In this document: positions 5,390 to 14,100 of the stretch, piece by piece
Layout: the number at the start of each line of letters is the position of its first letter
Position numbering within the stretch: the stretch's first letter is position 1
Assembly (NCBI GenBank): GCA_038327995.1
Contig: JBBQLP010000050.1
Span: 1-19,163 of the forward strand
Direction: 5' to 3'
Length of the DNA: 19,163 nucleotides
DNA from: CAIOYC01 sp038327995
GTDB taxonomy: Bacteria > Pseudomonadota > Alphaproteobacteria > Caulobacterales > Caulobacteraceae
Made by a program: the position numbers and the translations under genes
The notes under the pieces: model-generated
Database searches by the model: none
Told to the model about the DNA's origin: nothing
The model's input: only the letters and a program-made list of their open reading frames with translations

Positions 5390-8326
5390 TCAGTGCGCCT
5401 CGTCCCAGTTCTTCGCGGCGCGGGCTTCCACGACCAGGGGCACCGATAGCGCCACGGCGGGTTCCGCCGCGCGTTCCATCACGCGTTTGGCCAGAGCCAT
5501 GACCGCTTCAGCCTCGGCCTCGGGCGCCTCGAACACCAGTTCATCGTGCACCTGCAAAAGCATCCGGGCGGAAAGGCCTGCGCCCGTCAGCGCGCCGGGG
5601 ATCCGCACCATGGCCCGGCGGATGATGTCGGCGGCGGCGCCCTGGATCGGGGCGTTGATGGCGGCGCGCTCGCCGAAGCTGCGCTCCGCCGGGGTGCGGC
5701 CCCGAATCGCCGGGATGTGGATTTTGCGCCCGAAGATGGTGCTCACATAGCCATGCTCGCGCACGTAGGCCTTGGTCGCCTCCATGTAGGCGCGGATGCC
5801 GGGGAAGCGCTCGAAGTAGGTCTTGATGTAGTCGGCAGCCTCCTTCTGCTCGATGCCGAGCTGATTCGACAGGCCGAAGGCGGAAATCCCATAGACGATA
5901 CCGAAGTTGATCGCCTTGGCCCGGCGGCGCACGTCCGACGGCATCCCTTCGATAGGCACGCCAAACATCTCCGAGGCGGTCATGGCGTGGATGTCGAGGC
6001 CATTCCTGAACGCCGCCTTGAGCTGTTCGATATCGCCGATGTCGGCCAGAAGCCGCAGCTCGATCTGGGAGTAGTCAGCCGAGATCAGCACATTGCCGGG
6101 CTCGGCGATGAAACAGGTGCGCAGCTTTCGCCCTTCTTCGGTTCGGATGGGAATGTTCTGCAGGTTCGGATCGGAGGAGGCCAGCCGCCCGGTGGACGAC
6201 GCCGCCAGCGAAAACGAAGTGTGCACCCGCCCGGTGCGGCCCGAGACGGCTGCGACCAGGGCGTCGGTATAGGTGTTTTTCAGCTTGGCCATCTGGCGCC
6301 AGTCGAGAATGGCGCGCGACAACTTGTTGGGCGGCTCGTCGCCTTGCAGGGCCAGATCGTCCAGCACCCTGACGTCGGTGGCCCAGGCCCCGGTGGCGGT
6401 CTTCTTGGCGCCGGGCACGCCCATTTCGCCGAACAGGATGTCGCCGATCTGCTTGGGCGAACCAAGGTTGAAGGGGCGGCTGGCGAGACGATGCGCCTCA
6501 GCCTCGAACTCCACCATCTTCAGCGAGAACTCGTGGCCAAGCTGGCGCAGGCGCTCGGGGTCAACCGCGATGCCCGCCAGTTCCATTTGCGCCAGCACGG
6601 CGGGCAGGGGCCGCTCCAATGTCTCATAAACCGTGGCGAGCTTCTCCTTCACCAGACGTGGCTTCAGCACGCCATGCAGGCGCAGGGTCACGTCCGCGTC
6701 CTCGGCGGCGTAGGCGGTGGCGGGCTTCAGCTCCACCTGCGCGAACGAAATCTGCTTCTGGCCCGTGCCCGCAACCTGCTTGAAGGGAATGGGGGTGTAG
6801 CCAAGGTGGAGTTGCGCCAGCTCGTCCATGCCGTGCCCGTGCAGGCCGCCTTCGAGCACATAGGAGATCAGCATGGTGTCGTCGATCGGGGCGACATCGA
6901 TCCCATAGCGGGCAAGGACGGCCATGTCGTATTTGGCGTTCTGGCCGACCTTCAGCACGTTCGAGTCTTCCAGCAATGTCTTGAGCTTGGCCAACGCCTC
7001 GTCGCAGTTTAGCTGGCGCCAATCCTCGCCGTCCGCCTCATTGTCAGCAGCGCCGCCGAAGTCGAGGCCGCCTGCAACCGCCGCCGCCTTGCAATGGCCG
7101 ACGGGAATGTAGCAGGCCTCACCCGGTCCCACGGCCAGCGAGACGCCGCAAAGCTCGGAATTGTCCGACGAGAGCGAGGCCGTTTCGGTGTCGAAGCCGA
7201 TCACCCCCGCCGCTGTCGCCCGCGCGATCCAGGCGTCCAGCACCTCCATCTCGGTGACGCAGGCGTAGGCGGTGGGGTCGAACGGGACCAGGATCGGTGC
7301 GGGCGGTGGGGTCGGGGTGAGACCGGGAGCGTAGCGGCTGCCCTTGGCGGGGACCACGCCCGTGGTGTTGAGGCCCTTCTGCGACGCGGGCGCGCCTTCG
7401 GCGACCCGGCGGGCCAGGGTGCGAAACTCCATCGCCTCCAGAAAGGCGGCGAGGGTCGCCGCGTCGGGATCGCGCACGGTCAGCTCATCCACGCGCATCG
7501 GCAAGGGCGCGTCATCGGCCAGCCGCACCAGTTGGCGCGACAGCCGCACCTGATCTGCGAACTCGAGGAGGGTCTCGCGCTTCTTCGGCTGCTTGATCTC
7601 CGAGGCGCGGGCGAGCAGGCTGTCGAGATCGCCGAACTCGGTCAGAAGCTGCACCGCCGTCTTGATGCCGATGCCGGGGGCCCCGGGGACGTTGTCGACG
7701 CTATCCCCGGCCAGCGCCTGGATTTCCACTACGCGCTCCGGCCCCATGCCGAACTTCTCGATCACCTCGTTCCGCCCGATCTTGAGCTGCTTGACCGGGT
7801 CGAGGATGGAGATTTGCTCAGTGACAAGCTGCATCAAATCCTTGTCGGAGGACACCACGATCACCTCGCCCCCGGCGTCGGCCACCGCCTTGGCGTAGGA
7901 GGCGATCAGATCGTCGGCTTCATAGCCCTCAAGCTCGATGGCCGGCACGCCGAAGGCCCGCGTGGCCTCCCGAACGAGCGGAAATTGTGGAATCAGATCC
8001 TCGGGCGGGGGCGGGCGGTGCGCCTTGTATTGGTCGTAGAGTTCGTTGCGGAAGGTCTTCTCGGAGCTATCGAAAATGACCGCCAGGTGGGTCGGCTTCT
8101 CCTGCTTCATCTCGCAGAGGAACTTCCACAACATATTGCAAAAGCCCGCTACGGCGCCGAGCGGCAGGCCGTCGGTCTTGCGCGTCAGGGGCGGCAAGGC
8201 GTGGAAGGCGCGGAAAATATAGCCCGACCCGTCGATCAGATAGAGCCGCACGGGCTGGGCGGGGTCGATGGTCACTGAGGGCTCGGGCGCATCGGCGGTC
8301 AGGGAGATCAGGTCGGCATCGGTCAT
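5390..8326 (-). CDS. polA: DNA polymerase I
   Basis: A 978-residue three-domain polymerase that fills gaps in repair and removes RNA primers. The 5'-3' exonuclease (about residues 25-310) shows YLIDGSG (Asp32), EGYEADDL (133-140), SSDKDL (159-164) and GDSVDNVPG (207-215). The 3'-5' proofreading domain (about 345-560) keeps its catalytic residues: FDTET (Asp379, Glu381), NAKYD (463-467) and YAAEDADV (539-546). The polymerase domain has motif A SADYSQIELR (749-758, Asp751), motif B RRAKAINFGIVYG (801-813) and motif C HDE (927-929). All three activities therefore look intact. Length is slightly above the E. coli enzyme (928), partly from a linker at about 310-345 and an insertion at about 412-440. 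The ATG at 8326 lies 6 nt after a candidate -10 box, with no Shine-Dalgarno sequence. Confidence 0.98.
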   Translation of the reverse strand: MTDADLISLTADAPEPSVTIDPAQPVRLYLIDGSGYIFRAFHALPPLTRKTDGLPLGAVAGFCNMLWKFLCEMKQEKPTHLAVIFDSSEKTFRNELYDQYKAHRPPPPEDLIPQFPLVREATRAFGVPAIELEGYEADDLIASYAKAVADAGGEVIVVSSDKDLMQLVTEQISILDPVKQLKIGRNEVIEKFGMGPERVVEIQALAGDSVDNVPGAPGIGIKTAVQLLTEFGDLDSLLARASEIKQPKKRETLLEFADQVRLSRQLVRLADDAPLPMRVDELTVRDPDAATLAAFLEAMEFRTLARRVAEGAPASQKGLNTTGVVPAKGSRYAPGLTPTPPPAPILVPFDPTAYACVTEMEVLDAWIARATAAGVIGFDTETASLSSDNSELCGVSLAVGPGEACYIPVGHCKAAAVAGGLDFGGAADNEADGEDWRQLNCDEALAKLKTLLEDSNVLKVGQNAKYDMAVLARYGIDVAPIDDTMLISYVLEGGLHGHGMDELAQLHLGYTPIPFKQVAGTGQKQISFAQVELKPATAYAAEDADVTLRLHGVLKPRLVKEKLATVYETLERPLPAVLAQMELAGIAVDPERLRQLGHEFSLKMVEFEAEAHRLASRPFNLGSPKQIGDILFGEMGVPGAKKTATGAWATDVRVLDDLALQGDEPPNKLSRAILDWRQMAKLKNTYTDALVAAVSGRTGRVHTSFSLAASSTGRLASSDPNLQNIPIRTEEGRKLRTCFIAEPGNVLISADYSQIELRLLADIGDIEQLKAAFRNGLDIHAMTASEMFGVPIEGMPSDVRRRAKAINFGIVYGISAFGLSNQLGIEQKEAADYIKTYFERFPGIRAYMEATKAYVREHGYVSTIFGRKIHIPAIRGRTPAERSFGERAAINAPIQGAAADIIRRAMVRIPGALTGAGLSARMLLQVHDELVFEAPEAEAEAVMALAKRVMERAAEPAVALSVPLVVEARAAKNWDEAH

Positions 8327-8332
8327 GGGCGC

Positions 8333-8360
8333 AAGATAGGCCGGGACGCCGCCGCAGCAA
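8333..8360 (-). promoter_or_regulatory. Candidate leaderless promoter of polA
   Basis: On the minus strand TTGCTG (8360-8355) and TATCTT (8338-8333) are separated by 16 bp, and 6 nt separate the -10 box from the polA ATG at 8326. The predicted start of transcription is therefore the A of the start codon. The promoter lies in the 41-bp gap after the rrf2-type gene, so polA need not depend on read-through from it. Confidence 0.5.
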
Positions 8361-8367
8361 ACGGGTC

Positions 8368-8805
8368 TTAAGCGGCCTTGACCGTCTGAACCTGCGCCAG
8401 AAGATCGGCCACGGTGATGCGCGACAACCGCTCGCTCGCGGCTTGGTCCGCCGCTTCGATAGCCCCGCGCACCGCGTCTGGAATCCGCTCACCCACGGGG
8501 CAACCCCGCACCCCCGGCGGCGGACAGCCGAAATGGCCGCAGCCGCCCACGGCCCGCAGCACCTTATCCAGCGGTATTTTGTCTGGCGTAGTGAGCAGCC
8601 AAGCCCCGCCCGAGGCTCCAGCGCGGGTGCCGATCAGTCCCGCCTTGGCCAACATGGCCGTCACCCGGCGCACGACGACCGGATTGGTCGGCATGGAAGC
8701 CGCAAGCGAACCCGACGACACGGCTCCGCACGGTCCGAACGCGCCCGCGTGGGCGAGATAGACCAGGGCGTGCGCGGCGACGGGGAATCTCTGGCTGTCT
8801 GACAT
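8368..8805 (-). CDS. Rrf2-family transcriptional regulator (YwnA-like)
   Basis: A 145-residue winged-helix regulator. The DNA-binding part is at about residues 8-72; the segment TNPVVVRRVTAMLAKAGLIGTRAG (40-63) closely resembles the recognition helix and wing of Bacillus YwnA and related Rrf2 proteins. The region used by Rrf2 sensors for cofactor binding holds three cysteines, Cys89-x4-Cys94-x7-Cys102, plus His91. The last cysteine sits in CPVG, the motif shared with YwnA. IscR and NsrR bind Fe-S clusters through three cysteines in this region but with different spacing, so this protein could sense redox, thiol stress or a metal; the signal is unknown. It is transcribed divergently from kup across 212 bp. 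The ATG at 8805 has no strong ribosome binding site. A near-palindrome lies over its putative promoter, consistent with autoregulation. Confidence 0.85.
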   Translation of the reverse strand: MSDSQRFPVAAHALVYLAHAGAFGPCGAVSSGSLAASMPTNPVVVRRVTAMLAKAGLIGTRAGASGGAWLLTTPDKIPLDKVLRAVGGCGHFGCPPPGVRGCPVGERIPDAVRGAIEAADQAASERLSRITVADLLAQVQTVKAA

Positions 8806-8837
8806 TGAAGGTCGGTTGGAAAAATCGGTTTGTGTCT

Positions 8838-8869
8838 CCGCAACTTAAGGCGGGGCTTGCGTCTTTCAA
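8838..8869 (-). promoter_or_regulatory. Candidate promoter and overlapping operator of the Rrf2-family gene
   Basis: On the minus strand TTGAAA (8869-8864) and TAAGTT (8847-8842) are 16 bp apart; the -35 box is good and the -10 box weak. The predicted leader is about 30 nt. Overlapping the -10 box is the imperfect dyad CCGCAACTTAAGGCGG (8838-8853), whose arms CCGC and GCGG flank a CTTAAG core, offset by two bases. Rrf2 proteins usually bind such dyads as dimers, so this is a reasonable but unproven operator. Confidence 0.35.
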
Positions 8870-8992
8870 TGGGGCGCGTCGCTGCCGCCAAGGTGGGCGT
8901 TGCGTGTTGAGCGATTGAATGGGACCGAAAATGGGCGTATCGCGGCGCGCCTTGCCCCGGGTCCCCGGAGCGAAATGCTTTTCGTGAAGGCG

Positions 8993-9008
8993 CCCTTCGG
9001 CCCTTCGG
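8993..9008 (+). repeat. Tandem 8-bp repeat before the kup ribosome binding site
   Basis: CCCTTCGG occurs twice head to tail (8993-9000 and 9001-9008), ending in the GGAG of the kup ribosome binding site (9007-9010). A preceding GAAGG (8986-8990) can pair with CCTTC in either copy, so the kup leader could form alternative small hairpins close to the start. The leader upstream also holds CCGG-GTCC-CCGG (about 8958-8969). A very weak TTGAAT/TATCGC promoter (8915-8943, 17-bp spacer) is the best kup promoter I could find. No known riboswitch class was recognised. Confidence 0.3.
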
Positions 9009-9017
9009 AGGACTTAG

Positions 9018-11096
9018 ATGGCTGTATCAGCCGATGGCGTCCCGCCCGCTCAGGATGGCGAGGCCGCGTCAGCCGCAACATCCCCCGAGACGACCGAGTC
9101 CGGGAAGGCGTCGTTCAAGATCGAGCCCCCCGATCCCAAGGCCATCACCGAAGTCACCGCCGCCAACGAGGAGGCCGTGCTACACGGGGTCGGACCTCAC
9201 CTGAAGCGCGCCGGGTTCTGGGGCCTCACGCTAGGGTCAGTGGGGGTGGTGTTCGGCGACATCGGCACCAGCCCGCTCTACGCTTTCAACGCGGCGATCG
9301 GACAGGCGGCGCACGACCCCGTGACCCGCCCGGCCGTGCTGGGCGTCGTGTCGCTGGCCATCTGGGCCCTGCTCATCGTGGTGACGGCGAAGTATGTGCT
9401 GTTCGTCATGCGCGCCGACAACAAGGGCGAGGGCGGCATCCTTTCGCTGATGGCGCTGGCGCAGCGGGCGCTTGGGCGGCGCACCACCCTAGTTTTCATC
9501 ATGGGTCTGGTGGGCGCGGCGCTCTTCTATGGCGACGCCGTGATTACTCCGGCCATTTCCGTTCTCGGCGCCTTCCAGGGGATGCAGGACATTCCTGAAA
9601 TCCGCCACCTGATAAAACCCGAGTACATCACCATCGCCGCCTTCGTCCTGCTGATCGGCCTGTTCATGGTTCAGGCGCGGGGCACCGCCAGCATCGCCAA
9701 GCTGTTCGGCCCGGTGATGGTGGTCTGGTTCCTGACCATCAGCGTTCTGGGGCTGTATCACCTCGCCGACGACCCCGGCGTGCTGTGGGCGCTCAGTCCC
9801 CACTTCGCCGTGGAGTTCATGTTGCGACATGGACTGGTGGGTTTTTTGGTGTTGGGCTCGGTCTTCCTGACGGTGACGGGCGCCGAGGCGCTCTACGCCG
9901 ACATGGGCCATTTCGGGCGCTGGCCGATCCAGGCGGCGTGGCTGTTCTTCGCCCTGCCCTGTCTGGCGATCAACTATCTCGGCCAGGGCGCGTTCGTGCT
10001 GAAGGCGCTCAGCTACACCACCGCCCATCACCTGCCATTCAAGAACCTCGACTGGTTCTTCGTCATGGCCCCGCCGGTCCTGCGGCTGCCTCTGGTGCTA
10101 TTGTCAGTGTTCGCGTCTTTGATCGCCAGCCAGGCGGTGATCACCGGCGCCTATTCGTTGAGCCAGCAGGCGATCCTTCTGGGTCTGTTGCCCCGGATGG
10201 ACGTGAAGCGCACCTCCGAGACCCAGTCCGGCCAGATCTACCTGCCGCAGATCAACACCTTTCTGATGGTCGGCGTGCTGGTGCTGGTGGTGGTGTTCCA
10301 GAACGCCGACAACCTGACCAACGCCTACGGTCTGGCCGTGACCGGCACCATGCTCGTCACCACCGTCCTCGCCTATATCGTGGCCCGGCATATGTGGAAG
10401 TGGAGGCTGGGGCCGCTGCTTTTGCTGATCATTCCGTTCGTGATTATCGACAGCGTCTTCCTCGCCGCCAACGGTCTGAAAATCGCCTCGGGTGGGTGGC
10501 TGCCGCTGCTGATCGGCGGCTCGCTGTTCCTGATCATGTCGACCTGGGTGCGCGGCTCGCACCTTCTGACCGACAAGACCCGGCGCGAAGCCGTGCCCCT
10601 CGCCGACCTCATCGACATCCTGCGCGCCCGCGCGCCGCACCGGGTTCCGGGGACAGCCATCTTCCTGACCTCGGACCCGGACATGGCCCCCGTCGCGCTG
10701 ATGCACAATCTAAAGCACAACAAGGTGCTGCACGAGAAGAACATCGTTCTAACGGTGCGCACCGCCGAGACGCCGCGCGTTGCGCAGAAGGACCGGCTGC
10801 AGATCGTTCCCGTCAACGACGACTTCAAGAAACTGACTCTGAACTACGGCTTCATGGAAAGCCCGAACGTGCCCAAGGCGCTTCAGCTTTGCCGCAAGCA
10901 GGGTTTGAAGTTCGACATCATGTCGACGTCCTTCTTCCTCGGAAGGCGCTCGGTGGTGCCATCCGCCCATTCGGGGATGTGGCTCTGGCAGGACAAGATC
11001 TACATCTTCCTGCTGAAGAACTCCGCCAATCCCACCGACTTCTTCCACATCCCCCCCGGGCGCGTGGTGGAGCTTGGGGCCCAGGTGAAGGTCTGA
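9018..11096 (+). CDS. kup: Low-affinity potassium uptake transporter Kup
   Basis: A 692-residue K+ transporter of the Kup/HAK/KT family, importing K+ with protons across the inner membrane. After a polar N-terminal extension of about 65 residues, the family signature GVVFGDIGTSPLYAF occurs at 76-90, followed by NKGEGGILSLMALAQR and ALFYGDAVITPAISVLGAF in helices 3-4. About 12 hydrophobic segments continue to residue ~510, and a soluble C-terminal domain of about 180 residues follows, ending DFFHIPPGRVVELGAQVKV, a conserved Kup ending. The ATG at 9018 is supported by CGGAGGAC 6-8 nt upstream. The N-terminal extension, rich in Ala, Glu and Pro, is longer than in E. coli Kup (622 residues in total). 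The stop is only 7 bp from the stop of the convergent glutamate dehydrogenase gene. Confidence 0.97.
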   Translation: MAVSADGVPPAQDGEAASAATSPETTESGKASFKIEPPDPKAITEVTAANEEAVLHGVGPHLKRAGFWGLTLGSVGVVFGDIGTSPLYAFNAAIGQAAHDPVTRPAVLGVVSLAIWALLIVVTAKYVLFVMRADNKGEGGILSLMALAQRALGRRTTLVFIMGLVGAALFYGDAVITPAISVLGAFQGMQDIPEIRHLIKPEYITIAAFVLLIGLFMVQARGTASIAKLFGPVMVVWFLTISVLGLYHLADDPGVLWALSPHFAVEFMLRHGLVGFLVLGSVFLTVTGAEALYADMGHFGRWPIQAAWLFFALPCLAINYLGQGAFVLKALSYTTAHHLPFKNLDWFFVMAPPVLRLPLVLLSVFASLIASQAVITGAYSLSQQAILLGLLPRMDVKRTSETQSGQIYLPQINTFLMVGVLVLVVVFQNADNLTNAYGLAVTGTMLVTTVLAYIVARHMWKWRLGPLLLLIIPFVIIDSVFLAANGLKIASGGWLPLLIGGSLFLIMSTWVRGSHLLTDKTRREAVPLADLIDILRARAPHRVPGTAIFLTSDPDMAPVALMHNLKHNKVLHEKNIVLTVRTAETPRVAQKDRLQIVPVNDDFKKLTLNYGFMESPNVPKALQLCRKQGLKFDIMSTSFFLGRRSVVPSAHSGMWLWQDKIYIFLLKNSANPTDFFHIPPGRVVELGAQVKV

Positions 11097-11103
11097 CGCG
11101 AGG

Positions 11104-14100
11104 CTAGGCCGTCCCCGCCTCCCGGAGCGCCGCATTGGCGATGGTCAGCTTGGCGAAGCTCCAGCCGTCGGCGGCGCTCTCGATGTCGGAGATGAGCTTG
11201 CGCGCGCGGTCCACGCTGGCGCGGCGCGGTTCGGCCCAGGCGTCCACCGCCTTGTCCGCCGCCTTGCCATTGGCGACCGGCTCATCCCCAGCGAGGGCGA
11301 TGATGGCTCTGGTGCGGGCGGTCTGTTCGCCGAGCAACTCCAGAATCAAGCCGCGCAGCGCCTGCCTCTCATAGGGGTCGGTGGTGCGGATCGCCGCCGC
11401 CGCCGCCCGCAACCGGTCGAAGCCGAACGCTGCGCCCGCCTGATGATAGACCCGGCCCACGGCGAGGGCGTCCCACCCCGACGCCGCCGCCAGATCGGCT
11501 ATCTCCGTCACCGAGGTCATGGGGCGCAGGGCCGCCACGGTCGCCGCGAGGGTCTCCGGCGCTCCCAATTCCACGAACCTTCGCGTTCGGCTGGCCACGA
11601 CCTCACGCTCGAAGGGCGACAACAGCGCGACGCCCTTGCCCTTCAGCGCGTCGCACGCAGGGCGATAGGCGTCGATCAGGCCCTGCACGGTTGAGCCTTT
11701 TTCAGCGGCATGACGGGAAAACCAGAAGGTCTGGCCGCGAACCACGTCGGCGATCTCCTGATACAGGGCAAGCTGGGCCGAGGCGGAAACCTTGAGATCG
11801 AGCGCCCCGACCGCCTTCCAGGCCTCGTCGAGGCGGAACACCTGGCGCGCCGCCTCGAACGCCAGCACCATCGCCCCGGCGTCGCAGCCCACAGCGGATT
11901 GCAGACGCGAGGCGAATGTGGGCCCGGCCATGTCCACTACGGTGTTGGCGAGGACCGTGGCGATGATTTCCCGCCGCAGCCGGTGCGCCTGCATCTCGTC
12001 CTCGAACCTGGCCAGAGGTTTGGGGAAATAGTTGCGCAGGGTCATCTCGAAATAGGGATCGTCCGGCGCGGCGCCCGCGACGATCTCGGCAGATAGCTCC
12101 AGCTTGCCGTAAGCGGTGAGCACCGCCAGTTCAGGCCGGGTCAATCCCCGGCCTGCCGTGCGCAGGTCGGCGACGGCGGCGGCGCGGGGCAGGCCCTCCA
12201 CCTTGCGATCCAGTCGTCCCTGCGCCTCCAGGTCGAGCATGAAACGCCCATGCGCATCGAGGTCGGCGATGGCGCTGGCTTCCTGAAGCGACAGGGCCAG
12301 GGTCTGGGCGTAGTTGTGCTTCAGGACGTGCAGGCCGACGTCGGCGGTCATCTCCACCAGCAGAGGATCGCGCTTTTCCGGCTTCAGGTCGCCCGCCCGC
12401 TCGGCCTGATTGGTAAGAATCTTGATGTTCACCTCGTGGTCGGAGGTGTCGACCCCGGCGGAATTGTCGATGGCGTCGGTGTTGATCCGGCCGCCCTTGC
12501 CGTCCGGGCCGCCGAAGCGCGCGTAGGCGATCCGCCCCGCCTGGGTCAGACCGAGATTGGCCCCCTCGCCCACCACCCGCACACGCAGTTCGCTGGCGTC
12601 GATACGCACCGCGTCCGACGCCTTGTCGCCCACGTCGGCATGGCTCTCGGTCGCCGCCTTCACATAGGTGCCGATGCCGCCGAGGTAGAGCAGTTCCACC
12701 GGCGCCTTCAGGATGGCGCGGATCAGATCGGTGGGCGAAAGCTGCGTTTCCGTTATGCCCAGCAGCGCCTGCACCTGCGGCGTCACCTCCACCGTCTTGG
12801 CGGTGCGCGGGATCACGCCGCCGCCTTGGGAAATCAGGCTTTGGTCGTAGTCGTCCCAGGACGAACGCGGCAGGTCGAACATCCGCTTGCGCTCGGTCCA
12901 GCTCGCCGCCGGGTCGGGATCGGGGTCGAGGAAGATGTGGCGGTGGTCGAAGGTGGCGAGGAGCTTGGTTGCTTTCGACAACAGCATCCCGTTGCCGAAT
13001 ACGTCGCCGCTCATGTCGCCGACGCCGACCACGGTGAAGGGTTCCGACTGGATGTCCTTGCCCATCTCGCGGAAGTGGCGCTTGACCGCTTCCCACGCGC
13101 CGCGGGCGGTGATGCCCATGGCCTTGTGGTCGTAGCCGTGCGAACCCCCTGACGCAAAGGCGTCGCCCAGCCAGAAGCCGTAGTCGCCCGCCACCCCGTT
13201 GGCGATATCGGAGAAGGTTGCGGTGCCCTTGTCGGCGGCGACCACCAGATAGGGGTCGTCTCCCTCCAGCGCGATCACCCCCTCGGGCCGGATCACCGCG
13301 CCCTTGGCGTCGAGGTTGTCCGTGATGTCGAGGAGACCCGAGAGGAAAGTCTTGTAAGCCGCCACAGCCTCGACGCGGATCGCGTCGGGGGTTCCGCCGC
13401 GCGGCAGGCATTTGGGGAAGAAGCCGCCCTTGGCCCCCACCGGCACGATCACCGCGTTCTTGACCTGCTGGGCCTTCACCAGGCCCAGCACCTCGGTGCG
13501 GAAGTCGTCGCGGCGATCCGACCAGCGCAGCCCGCCCCGCGCCACCGGGCCGAAGCGCAGATGCACGCCCTCCACCTGCGGCGACCAGACGAAAATCTCG
13601 CGATAGGGCCGTGGAGCCGGCAGATCATCCAGCTCCCGGCTCGCTACCTTGAAGGAGATGTAGGGCTTGGGGCCGCCGTCCTCCCCGGTCTGGTAATAGT
13701 TGGTGCGCTTCATCGCCTTCACCAGAAGCGCGAGGCGGCGCAGCACCCGGTCGGCGTCCAGGCTTTCGACGGTTTGCAGGGCGTCCACGATCTTGCCGAA
13801 GATGGCGTCCGCCTGCGCTTCGCGATCCGCAGAAGGCGCGGAGACCGCCGGGTCGAACTTGGCGCGGAACATATCCAGCATCAGTCGGGCGATGCCGGGA
13901 TAGGCGCTGAGGGACTGCTCCTGCACGGTCTGGCTTGGGTCGAGCCCCGATTGCAAGCGATAGCGGGCGAAGGCGCGCACCAGCGCCGCTTCGCGCCACG
14001 GCACGCCCAGTTCGAGCACCAGACGGTTGAAGCCGTCGCTTTCGGTGCGTCCGGTCCAGATGGCCACGAAGGCGTCCTCGAAGGGCGCCTTGATGTCGGC

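Noticed and set aside
5546..7012. 488-codon open frame antisense to polA
   Set aside because: His/Gly/Gln-rich shadow of the polymerase domain; polA has all motifs intact on the other strand.
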